From positions 1 through 9,647 of the forward strand of contig DATGHD010000412.1 of NCBI GenBank assembly GCA_035308145.1: a stretch of DNA of 9,647 bases, read 5' to 3'. Each line of letters begins with the position of its first letter. Positions within the stretch are counted from its first letter, which is position 1. Below the pieces are notes generated by a model. The model was not told the DNA's origin. It saw only the letters and a program-made list of their open reading frames with translations, and did no database searches. Shown here in pieces: positions 1 to 6,712 of this stretch. Source of the DNA: Roseiarcus sp035308145. GTDB lineage: Bacteria; Pseudomonadota; Alphaproteobacteria; Rhizobiales; Beijerinckiaceae. Position numbers and translations under genes: made by a program.

Positions 1-1136
1 CTTTCGTCGGCTTCGCCTCGTCCTTTCCGGTCGTCCTCAAGGGCCTGACCGCCATCGGCGCGAGCGATGCGCAGGCGGCGTCCGGCCTGATGACGCTTTC
101 GATCGCCATGGGCGTCGCCGGCATCGTCCTCAGCCTCTATACGCGCATGCCGGTCTCGGTCGCCTGGTCGACGCCGGGCGCGGCCTTGCTCGCCTCGACC
201 GGCGCCATTCCCGGCGGCTTCGCCGCCGCGGTCGGCGCCTTTCTTATCGTCGCCGTTCTGTTGATCGCCGCCGGCCTCATCCGGCCCTTGGGGCGGGCGG
301 TGGCGGCGATCCCGGCCCCGCTCGCCAATGCGATGCTCGCCGGCGTGCTCTTTTCGCTTTGTCTGGCGCCGGTCAAAGCGATGGCCGAGGCGCCGTTCTC
401 GGCGGCGGCGATCATCCTCGTCTGGCTTTTCGTCGCGCGCTGGAAGCGCCTCTATGCGACGCCGGCCGCGGCGATCGTCGCCGCGCTCATCATTGTCGCG
501 ACGAACCACGGCGCCTCGGCCGGCCTCGCCGATCTTACGCCCCGCGCGGCGCTGGTAGCCCCAAGCTTTCCTCTAAGCGCGATGATCAGCGTCGCGCTGC
601 CGCTCTTCATCGTCACCATGGCCTCGCAGAACATTCCCGGCCTTGCGGTGATCGCGGCCTCCGGCTACCGGCCGAACGCCAGCCTGCTCATCGGCGTCAC
701 CGGCTTCTTCTCGCTTCTCTCCGCCCCGTTCGGCGGCCATGCGGTCAATCTCGCGGCGATCACCGCGGCGCTCTGCGCCTCGCCCGACGCCCATCCCGAT
801 CCCTCGAAGCGCTGGATCGCCGCCGCCTCGAACGGCGCCGCCTATATCGTCTTCGGCCTTTTGGCCGGCGCGGTGACCGCCGCGGTCGCCGGCTCGCCGA
901 TCCTGATCGAGGCGGTGGCGGGCCTCGCCCTGCTCGGCGCCTTCGGCGGCTCGATTCTCGCGGCGCTGGCTGATCCGAATTCCCGCGAGGCGGCGCTGGC
1001 GACCTTCGTGACCACCGCCTCGGGCGTCAGCTTCTTCGGAATCGGCGGCGCCTTCTGGGGCCTCGTCGCGGGCGGCGCGATCCTGGCGCTCAGCCGCGTC
1101 GGCGCAAAGCCTCAACCATCAGCGCCAGCATCGTGA
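1..1136 (+). CDS. benE: BenE-family benzoate/H+ symporter (5' end cut by window)
   Basis: Inner-membrane carrier of the BenE family, whose characterised members import benzoate with protons. The reading frame is open from base 3, and the first visible residues (FVGFASSFPVVLKGLTAIGA) resemble the start of TM1 in BenE proteins, so only a short N-terminal piece is missing. The ATG at 90 is internal. About 377 residues are visible against roughly 390-400 for the family. The protein is almost entirely hydrophobic, with alternating Ala/Gly/Leu/Ile-rich membrane segments. It contains a TPGAALLAS segment early on and an FGGHAVNLAAITAALC segment in the second half, both typical of the family. The stop is TGA at 1134-1136. 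The last 47 bases overlap the 3' end of the ureohydrolase on the other strand. No ben or cat catabolic genes are visible, so the substrate rests on family membership; a related aromatic or other organic acid is possible. Confidence 0.88.
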   Translation, partial: FVGFASSFPVVLKGLTAIGASDAQAASGLMTLSIAMGVAGIVLSLYTRMPVSVAWSTPGAALLASTGAIPGGFAAAVGAFLIVAVLLIAAGLIRPLGRAVAAIPAPLANAMLAGVLFSLCLAPVKAMAEAPFSAAAIILVWLFVARWKRLYATPAAAIVAALIIVATNHGASAGLADLTPRAALVAPSFPLSAMISVALPLFIVTMASQNIPGLAVIAASGYRPNASLLIGVTGFFSLLSAPFGGHAVNLAAITAALCASPDAHPDPSKRWIAAASNGAAYIVFGLLAGAVTAAVAGSPILIEAVAGLALLGAFGGSILAALADPNSREAALATFVTTASGVSFFGIGGAFWGLVAGGAILALSRVGAKPQPSAPAS

Positions 1137-2139
1137 ACAGCATCTGCGCCGCGCATTGCGCGGTGTTGGTCGTTGAATCGTATTGCGGCGCGACTTCGAC
1201 GACGTCGCCGCCGACGAAATCGAGGCCGTTGCAGCCGTGAAGGATCGCCAAAGCCTCGCGGGGGCTAAGGCCGCCGACTTCCGGCGTGCCGGTGCCGGGC
1301 GCAAAGCCCGGATCGATGCTGTCGATGTCGAAGGAAAGGTACGTCGGCCCATCGCCGATCGCCTCGCGCGCCTTGGCGACGACGGCGTCGACGCCGACGC
1401 CCGCGAATTCTTCGGCATGGATCACCGTCATGCCGGAGGCGTAGGAAAATTCCCAGAGATATTCCGCGCCGCCGCGAATGCCGATTTGAACGACCCGTTC
1501 CGGATCGAGCACGCCGTCGAGCACGGCCTGGCGGAACGGGCCGCCGTGATGGAATTTCGAACCTTCGAAAGGCCCGCCGGTGTCGCAATGCGCGTCGATG
1601 TGGAGCATGCCGACCGGCCGCTTGGCGCCGACCGCCCTCAAGATCGGATAGGTCATCGAATGATCGCCGCCGACGCTTAAAGGAACGACGCCGGCCGCGA
1701 CGACGCAATGGTAGAAGGCTTCGATATCCTGATGACAGCTTTCGAGCGAGTAGCGCGAGCGCATCGGCGCGTCGCCGACGTCGGCGATCCGCGCCTCCGC
1801 GAGCGGCGCCATATTGAGCACATGCTCATAAGGGCCGATGCGCTCGACGGCGCGCACCGCCCTTGGCCCGAGCCGCGCGCCGGCGCGATTGGTGACGCCG
1901 AGGTCCATCGGAACGCCGATCAGCGCAATGGCGAGGCCGTCGAAATCGGCGCGCTGCGGCGCCTCCGGCCGGTAGGGCGCATCGAGCAGCGTCGCGACAT
2001 CCGCGAAGGGCCATTTGCGCCGGTCGCCGTCGCGAAAGATCTTTTCGGCGACCTCGCGAAAACGCGGATCGTGCATCTCGCCGCCCTTGGCGTCTTGGTA
2101 CAATTCGCGAAGGCGGGCGAGCTTGGCGTCGTCGATCAT
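1090..2139 (-). CDS. Arginase/agmatinase-family ureohydrolase (guanidino-compound hydrolase)
   Basis: Cytosolic enzyme of the ureohydrolase superfamily, which hydrolyses guanidino compounds to urea plus an amine or ammonia at a binuclear metal centre. Numbered from the ATG at 2139 (349 aa), all metal ligands are visible: H160 in GGDHS, D182/H184/D186 in IDAHCD, and D271/D273 in SFDIDSID. The family signature APGTGTPEVGG follows. About 65 residues precede the fold (which begins near IALIGVPMDLG), longer than in short agmatinases. The start at 2139 is chosen because GGAG lies six bases upstream; the frame stays open to a TTG at 2277, but the in-frame ATG at 2196 and that TTG lack a comparable site. 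The segment KFHHGGPFR...QIGIRGGAEYLWEFSYASG recalls guanidinobutyrase, guanidinopropionase or guanidine-hydrolase relatives more than classical agmatinase. That is an impression from memory, so the substrate is left open. It is divergent from the metal transporters at 2414-4595. The 3' end overlaps benE. Confidence 0.9.
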   Translation of the reverse strand: MIDDAKLARLRELYQDAKGGEMHDPRFREVAEKIFRDGDRRKWPFADVATLLDAPYRPEAPQRADFDGLAIALIGVPMDLGVTNRAGARLGPRAVRAVERIGPYEHVLNMAPLAEARIADVGDAPMRSRYSLESCHQDIEAFYHCVVAAGVVPLSVGGDHSMTYPILRAVGAKRPVGMLHIDAHCDTGGPFEGSKFHHGGPFRQAVLDGVLDPERVVQIGIRGGAEYLWEFSYASGMTVIHAEEFAGVGVDAVVAKAREAIGDGPTYLSFDIDSIDPGFAPGTGTPEVGGLSPREALAILHGCNGLDFVGGDVVEVAPQYDSTTNTAQCAAQMLFTMLALMVEALRRRG

Positions 2140-2145
2140 CGGCGT

Positions 2146-2149
2146 CTCC
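2146..2149 (-). promoter_or_regulatory. Ribosome binding site deciding the ureohydrolase start
   Basis: On the minus strand this reads GGAG, six bases before the ATG at 2139-2137. Neither the in-frame ATG at 2196 nor the TTG at 2277 has a comparable site, which favours the 349-residue protein. Confidence 0.55.
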
Positions 2150-2192
2150 GAAGGCGCGGCGAGGCCACCATAAGGGCGAAAGCGCGGGCCGG

Positions 2193-2267
2193 CCATTCGA
2201 AATGGGGAGTAGTCCCAGCCGCGAAACTGCGGTTTCGCGCCTCTTCGCTGCGGGCCGCATCGGCCCA
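2193..2267 (-). other. Run of short hairpins in the leader region of the ureohydrolase gene
   Basis: This belongs to the 274-bp divergent intergenic region 2140-2413. On the minus strand, in transcript order, it can form a GGGCC/GGCCC stem (about 2253-2267), an exact 8-bp stem CGCGAAAC/GTTTCGCG with a 4-base loop (2220-2239), a GGGA/TCCC stem (2205-2216), and a CCATT/AATGG stem with a 3-base loop (2193-2205). The last two share base 2205. None matches a riboswitch consensus I can recall. In GC-rich DNA short stems arise by chance, and the same bases could encode an N-terminal extension, so a regulatory role is inference. Confidence 0.3.
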
Positions 2268-2318
2268 GTGTTGTCAAAAGGCTAAAGCCGCTCCTCCGCT
2301 TCGAGATCGGCCGCCTGC

Positions 2319-2347
2319 TTGCCTTGAATGGAAAAGGTCATTCTAAG
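2319..2347 (+). promoter_or_regulatory. Possible promoter for the Nramp-terC transcript
   Basis: TTGCCT at 2319-2324 and TCTAAG at 2342-2347 are separated by 17 bases, each matching four of six consensus sigma-70 positions. If used, transcription would begin near 2355, excluding the upstream TTG (2324) as the Nramp start. Weak evidence. Confidence 0.25.
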
Positions 2348-2413
2348 GGCTGTAGAGGCGGGAGCGCGGACCTTGCGACGATCCTTCGACAATCCTCACA
2401 GCCAACGGGCCGC

Positions 2414-3679
2414 ATGCGAGCGCCGGTCATGACCAGCCGGCCGGAGCCTCGGGCTTCGTCCGTGCGGGCGGTTTCGCTCGGTCGGGCGGCCGCCTTCGGA
2501 CCCGGCCTCTTGGCGATGCTTGCCGATACCGACGCCGGCAACGTGGTGACGGCGGCCCAAGCCGGCGCCCAGTGGGGATATCGGCTGCTGCCGCTGGTGC
2601 TGCTCTTAATTCCAATGCTCTACTTGGTGCAGGAGCTGACGGTACGACTGGGAATTTATACCGGTCGCGGCCATGGCGAACTGATACGCGAACAATTCGG
2701 CGTTGGCTGGGCCTGTCTTTCGTCTCTGGGCTTGGCGGCGGCCACCATCGGGTCCCTGATCACCGAATTCACAGCGGTCGCCGGCGTCGGGGAACTCTAT
2801 GGTCTGCCGCGCAGCGCAACCTTGCCCCTGGCCGCTATATCTCTGCTGATCGTCGTGGGCGCCGGCGCCTATCGGCGAGTTGAACGGACGGCGCTTGCGA
2901 TCGGGCTGTTCGAGCTTGCATTTTTTGCCGGTGTCTGGGTCGCGCATCCGAGCCTGCGGACCATGGCGAGAGACGCCATCGATCTGCCTTTCCGCGACCC
3001 AACATTCATGTATCTCGTTGCGGCGGTGATCGGCGCTACCTTCAATCCATGGATGATTTTTTATCAACAATCCGCTACCGTTGATAAGCGGCTCCAACTC
3101 AAGGACCTCGGCCACGCCCGTTTGGATACGGGCCTCGGCGCCATTCTCACGCAGTGCCTGACAGGAGCGGTGTTGATCGCGGCGGCGGCAAGGCTGCGTT
3201 CAGGCGACGTTCCAACGAGCCTCTCGAGCGTCGGGGAGATCAGCAATGCGTTGACGCCGCTTCTTGGGGCGGGGGCGGGGCGTCTGGTCTTTGGCATGGG
3301 CGTGCTGGGCGCTTCGCTGGTGGCGGCGATCGTCTCCTCGCTCGCGCTGGCCTGGGGGGTCGGCGAGGTTGCGGGCTATCGGCGCTCCCTCGAAAACCGA
3401 CCTTTTGAGGCGGCTTGGTTCTACGGCGTTTATGCGGCCTGCGTGATCGGCGCCGCCATGCTGGTCTGGTTCGCGCCGAACCTTGTGTGGCTCACCATCG
3501 CCGCGCAGGTGCTCAACGCCTTTCTGATGCCCTTGGTGATTGGTCTGTTGGTCGCGCTTGCGGTCAAGGCCTTGCCGGAGCCGGTCCGCCTGCGCGGCTC
3601 GCGTCTTTGGCTGGTTGTCGGCCTTTCGACTATGGCTTCCGCGCTGGGAGTTTTTGGCGGAGTCTCAACTCTGTTTTGA
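2414..3679 (+). CDS. Divergent Nramp-family divalent metal transporter
   Basis: Polytopic inner-membrane transporter of the Nramp fold, about 11 membrane segments. TM1 reads GPGLLAMLADTDAGN, aligning with the classical GPG...DPGN metal-binding loop but with DAGN in place of DPGN; Asp and Asn are kept. TM6 reads GATFNPW where classical MntH has A-x-x-MPH, so the metal-contacting Met is Asn and the His is Trp. Loss of that Met is a hallmark of Nramp-related proteins that carry hard ions such as Mg2+ and Mn2+, so Mg2+ or Mn2+ import is the best guess. The frame opens at a TTG at 2324; the ATG at 2414 is preferred because the earlier residues look non-structural, with ATG 2429 also possible. No start has a strong ribosome site. 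Base use looks less strictly GC-ending than in the flanking genes, at least over about 2600-3150. The terC-like gene follows 25 bp downstream. Confidence 0.85.
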   Translation: MRAPVMTSRPEPRASSVRAVSLGRAAAFGPGLLAMLADTDAGNVVTAAQAGAQWGYRLLPLVLLLIPMLYLVQELTVRLGIYTGRGHGELIREQFGVGWACLSSLGLAAATIGSLITEFTAVAGVGELYGLPRSATLPLAAISLLIVVGAGAYRRVERTALAIGLFELAFFAGVWVAHPSLRTMARDAIDLPFRDPTFMYLVAAVIGATFNPWMIFYQQSATVDKRLQLKDLGHARLDTGLGAILTQCLTGAVLIAAAARLRSGDVPTSLSSVGEISNALTPLLGAGAGRLVFGMGVLGASLVAAIVSSLALAWGVGEVAGYRRSLENRPFEAAWFYGVYAACVIGAAMLVWFAPNLVWLTIAAQVLNAFLMPLVIGLLVALAVKALPEPVRLRGSRLWLVVGLSTMASALGVFGGVSTLF

Positions 3680-3704
3680 GCCTTGGGCGGCCGATGACGC
3701 TTCG

Positions 3705-4595
3705 ATGACATTATCTTCGAGCTGGGGTTTCCTCGCCGCCGCCCTCGAGCTTGCCGCCGTCGACCTCTTGCTCGGCGGCGACAATGCGATCCTGATCGCG
3801 CTCGCCGCGCGGGTGCTGCCGCCGCATGAACGCGCGCGGGCGATGGCTTATGCCGTATGCGGAGCGATCGCGCTGCGCTTCTGCTTCGCCGCCGCAACCG
3901 GCGTCCTGTTGCGCCTGCCCTTCGTCAAGCTCGTCGGCGGCGTCGCGCTTTTGGCGATCGCGATCGAGCTTCTCGCGCGGGCGTCGGGCAAGGAGGAGGA
4001 CGAGCCCGGCCTAGAAGCGCTTGCCGGCGCGGCCAAGCCCTACGGCTTCTGGCGCGCCGTTGGGCTGATCATCGCCGCCGACACGATCATGAGCCTCGAC
4101 AATGTCGTGGCGCTCGCCTCGATCGCCGAAGGCGACCTGCCGTTGCTGGCGCTGGGGATTTTGCTTGGCATTCCGGCGCTGGTCTTCGGCGCTTACTTCA
4201 TCTCGTACATATTGGAGCGCTTGCCTGTGCTCATCTACGCCGGCGGCGCGCTGCTCGGCTGGATCGCGGGCGAGATGGGCGCGAGCGATCCGCTATGGGG
4301 CGGGTGGATCGATGAGCGCGCGCCGATCATGGCTTTCGTCGCGCCGGGGCTTTGCGCCGGCTATGCGGTGATTGCGGGCTGGGTCAGAGGCATTTACGGC
4401 GTGCGCCCAGAACTCGGCGGCGCGCTCGGCAAACGCCTCGCGCGGCGAACCGGCGTTTTCGCGCAGCGCGCCCGGGCGCTTTATGCGCAGCGCGCCGCGG
4501 CATACGCGCTACGGCGGCGATTGATTCTCGCCGGCGTCGCCGCGCTCTTCATCGGGATCGGCGTCGGCGCGCTACTCCATGCGATCAACGCCTAA
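3705..4595 (+). CDS. TerC/YjbE-family membrane protein, putative Mn2+ exporter
   Basis: Integral membrane protein of the TerC family (YjbE-like branch). Some TerC members, including Alx and the Bacillus MeeF/MeeY proteins, export Mn2+. The two family repeats are visible, each with acidic residues inside the membrane: LAAVDLLLGGDNAI near residues 17-29 (D20, D26, N27) and IIAADTIMSLDNVVALASIAEGD near 122-144 (D126, D132, N133). The start at ATG 3705 places the first helix directly at the N terminus; the same frame is open further upstream but overlaps the Nramp gene and does not look like a membrane protein. At 296 aa it is longer than typical YjbE proteins (about 220-250). The excess is an Arg/Ala-rich stretch (about 245-272) and an extra C-terminal hydrophobic helix (about 273-292). 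Probably cotranscribed with the Nramp gene. No yybP-ykoY riboswitch precedes it; the gap is only 25 bp. Confidence 0.87.
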   Translation: MTLSSSWGFLAAALELAAVDLLLGGDNAILIALAARVLPPHERARAMAYAVCGAIALRFCFAAATGVLLRLPFVKLVGGVALLAIAIELLARASGKEEDEPGLEALAGAAKPYGFWRAVGLIIAADTIMSLDNVVALASIAEGDLPLLALGILLGIPALVFGAYFISYILERLPVLIYAGGALLGWIAGEMGASDPLWGGWIDERAPIMAFVAPGLCAGYAVIAGWVRGIYGVRPELGGALGKRLARRTGVFAQRARALYAQRAAAYALRRRLILAGVAALFIGIGVGALLHAINA

Positions 4596-4616
4596 AATAG
4601 CGCGCCGAATCTTTGG

Positions 4617-5045
4617 TCAAAACAACGGCGGGTTCAGCGCGGGCTCGGAGGCCTCTGACGCCTCATGCTCATGCTCGCCGAGCGGCGTCGCCGGCAATTG
4701 CAGCACCGTCGCCTTCTGTCCCGGATAAAGATCGGTCACCTTGACGATCTGACCATCCGGAAATTCGAGCGCGTCGTGATGCGTATGAGGATCGTCCAAA
4801 TTGACCTGCCGGAAGCGCGCCAGCTTGCCGGCGATTTTCTGACGCGGCAAAAGGCCGAGCACGCGGTAGATCGACACATCATTGTCGAAGGCCAATTCCG
4901 TGCCCGGCCTGAGGCATACCGCTACGCTGGGCCGGCCTATCGCGGAAAAGCCCCGCGTGCCCGACAAAGCAAATTCCGTCGTCGTCAACCTGTCTCCGAC
5001 CTTGGCCGGAGTCGAAGCGACATTATGCAGACTGTAGTCGCACAT
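4617..5045 (-). CDS. Small protein of unknown function, MCDYSLH N-terminus
   Basis: A 142-residue soluble protein that I do not assign to a named domain. The start at ATG 5045 is supported by AGGAG eight bases upstream; an upstream in-frame ATG at 5120 would add 25 residues but lacks such a site. Visible traits: a polar N terminus MCDYSLHNVAS, an LTTTEF...TRGF stretch, PSVAVCLRPGTELAF with a second Cys (C44), a His-rich turn DDPHTHHD (84-91), a short beta-like segment with FPDGQIVKVTDLYPGQKATVLQLP (95-118), and an acidic/His tail GEHEHEASEASE (123-134). There is no signal peptide or membrane helix. I recall proteins beginning MCDYSLH in other Hyphomicrobiales as uncharacterised, so it is likely a real conserved gene. 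The two Cys and His clusters would allow metal binding, but that is speculation. It converges with the terC-like gene with 21 bp between stops. Confidence 0.75.
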   Translation of the reverse strand: MCDYSLHNVASTPAKVGDRLTTTEFALSGTRGFSAIGRPSVAVCLRPGTELAFDNDVSIYRVLGLLPRQKIAGKLARFRQVNLDDPHTHHDALEFPDGQIVKVTDLYPGQKATVLQLPATPLGEHEHEASEASEPALNPPLF

Positions 5046-5053
5046 TGTCGAAG

Positions 5054-5058
5054 CTCCT
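5054..5058 (-). promoter_or_regulatory. Ribosome binding site deciding the start of the 142-aa protein
   Basis: AGGAG on the minus strand, eight bases before the ATG at 5045. It is among the best Shine-Dalgarno matches in the window and selects this ATG over the one at 5120. Confidence 0.6.
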
Positions 5059-5138
5059 GACTTTGCGATGAACGAACGGAGCAGCTTCCGCTCTCCGAAG
5101 GCATAGATATCAGGCAACATGGGCGATCATATGGTCTG

Positions 5139-5153
5139 GCGGCGCCGCGCCGC
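5139..5153 (-). terminator. GC-rich palindrome just after emrB, possible weak terminator
   Basis: GCGGCGC-G-GCGCCGC on the minus strand, a 15-base palindrome beginning three bases past the emrB stop codon. It could fold into a 6-bp stem with a 3-base loop. No run of T follows, so it is not a standard intrinsic terminator. It may only slow transcription or protect the 3' end. Confidence 0.25.
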
Positions 5154-5155
5154 GT

Positions 5156-6712
5156 TTAGTCCATCACCGCGGCGTGTCCGTCGCGGGGGGCTGGCCGCGC
5201 CGCCTGCGCCTTGGCCGAGCGCAACAGGAAGAGCAGCGGAAAAGCGGCGAGGCTGACGAAGGTCATCAGCAGAAAATCGTTGGAATAGGCCATGATCGCC
5301 GCCTGCTGGGTGATCAATGCGTCGAGCATCGCGCGCCCAGCGTCGGTCGTGGTCGAAAGGATATTGGCGACAGTCGGCGCGTGAAGGGCGTCATTGAACG
5401 GCGTGATCTGTTCGGCGAGCTGGCTATGGAACGACGTCACCATGGTCGTCAGCCGCGCGATGACGATGGAAATGCCGATCGACGAGCCGAGGTTGCGGAT
5501 CAGCGTCCACATGGCCGTGGCGTTGGTGCGAAACTGGATCGACAATGTCGCAAAGGCCACCGTGTTCAACGGCACGAAGACGAGGCCGAGGCCGACCCCT
5601 TGCGCGACGCTGACGACGGCGATGGCCCGCGCCGAGCTTTCCGGCGACCAATAGACCATGAACCACAGCGAGAGAGTCGAAAGCAGCAGCCCGAAGAAGA
5701 TCAGCACGCGCGCGTCGATCTTGGCGAGCAGGCGGCCGACGAACATCATCGAGAAAAACGTGCCGACGCCGCGCGAGCCCAAAAGGAAGCCGCTGGCCAG
5801 CACCGGATAGCCCATCAGGTTCTGCAAATAGGGCGTGACCAGCGCCATCGTCGCGAGCAGGATGACGCCGATCAGGAACATGAAGATCAGCGCGATCGAA
5901 AAGTTCCAGTCGCGGAAAACGCCGAGCGGGATGAACGGCCGCTTGGCGGTGAAGGAATCGGCGAGAAAGAAGTAGAAGCCGACGCAGGCCAGGATCCCCT
6001 CGGCGACAATTTCGGCCGAGCCGAACCAACCTTGGTCTTCGCCGCGATCGAGCATCATCTGCAAAGCGCCGATGCCGAGCGACAGCGTCAGGAAGCCGAA
6101 CCAGGCGAAGGGCACGTCGCGGCGGACCTTGCTCTCCGACATGAAGGCCGAGAGGCCGAGCACGGTCAACACGCCGAAGGGCAGATTGACGAAGAAGACC
6201 CAGCGCCAGGAGTAATTGTCGGTGAGCCAGCCGCCGAGCGTCGGCCCCATGATCGGGCCGAGCATCACGCCCATGCCCCAAACGGCCATCGCCGAGCCGC
6301 GCTGGGCGGGCGGATAGATGTTGAGCATCACGGTCTGGGACAGCGGCACCAGCGCGGCGCCGAAGACGCCTTGCAGCAGGCGGAACAGCACCATCTGGTC
6401 GATCGATTGCGCCGCGCCGCAGAGCATCGAGGCGACGGTGAAACCGGCCGCGCAGACGATGAACAGTTTTTTCAAGCCGAAGCGCGCCGACATCCAGCCG
6501 ATCGGCGAGGTCATGATCGCCGCCGCGACGATGTAGGAGGTCAGCACCCAGTTGACCTGATCCTGCGTCGTCGACAGCGCGCCCTGCATATAGGGCAGGG
6601 CGACGTTGGCGATGGTGGTGTCCAGCGCCTGCATGATGGTCGCCATCATCACGCAGACGGTCAGCATCAGACGGGTCGCCGGCGCGACCTCGCTGTCGGC
6701 GCGATCATTCAC
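5156..6712 (-). CDS. emrB: EmrB/QacA-type drug:H+ antiporter (MFS, DHA2 family)
   Basis: A 518-residue proton-driven inner-membrane exporter of the 14-helix DHA2 branch of the major facilitator superfamily. With EmrA and an outer-membrane TolC-like channel it forms a tripartite pump. Motif D1 is LDTTIANVALP at 30-40, motif A is GWMSARFGLKKLF at 72-84, and the antiporter motif C is GVMLGPIMGPTLGGWL at 148-163, followed by WRWVFFVNLPFG (169-180), strongly typical of EmrB. Length matches the family (about 510-520). The start codon is GTG at 6712 and shares bases with the TGA of emrA (GTGA overlap), implying translational coupling; the next Met is residue 16. The C-terminal tail is short and soluble. 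Third gene of the marR-emrA-emrB operon. Exact drug substrates cannot be read from sequence; hydrophobic uncouplers and antibiotics are typical. Confidence 0.95.
   Translation of the reverse strand: MNDRADSEVAPATRLMLTVCVMMATIMQALDTTIANVALPYMQGALSTTQDQVNWVLTSYIVAAAIMTSPIGWMSARFGLKKLFIVCAAGFTVASMLCGAAQSIDQMVLFRLLQGVFGAALVPLSQTVMLNIYPPAQRGSAMAVWGMGVMLGPIMGPTLGGWLTDNYSWRWVFFVNLPFGVLTVLGLSAFMSESKVRRDVPFAWFGFLTLSLGIGALQMMLDRGEDQGWFGSAEIVAEGILACVGFYFFLADSFTAKRPFIPLGVFRDWNFSIALIFMFLIGVILLATMALVTPYLQNLMGYPVLASGFLLGSRGVGTFFSMMFVGRLLAKIDARVLIFFGLLLSTLSLWFMVYWSPESSARAIAVVSVAQGVGLGLVFVPLNTVAFATLSIQFRTNATAMWTLIRNLGSSIGISIVIARLTTMVTSFHSQLAEQITPFNDALHAPTVANILSTTTDAGRAMLDALITQQAAIMAYSNDFLLMTFVSLAAFPLLFLLRSAKAQAARPAPRDGHAAVMD

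Noticed and set aside
2140..2330. Known guanidine riboswitch ahead of the ureohydrolase
   Set aside because: Hairpins are present but their loops (GATGC, CGCA, CTAC, TCG on the minus strand) do not match the ACGR loops of guanidine-II or any other class I can recall.
1708..2346. Plus-strand open frame of 212 codons opposite the ureohydrolase start
   Set aside because: It is antisense to a well-conserved enzyme, Arg-rich and without recognisable motifs.
3680..3704. yybP-ykoY Mn2+ riboswitch ahead of the terC-like gene
   Set aside because: Only 25 bp separate it from the upstream gene, too short for the riboswitch, and no characteristic loops appear.
4665..5060. Plus-strand frame of 131 codons opposite the 142-aa protein
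   Set aside because: Arg-rich antisense shadow; the minus-strand gene has a strong ribosome site and a balanced composition.
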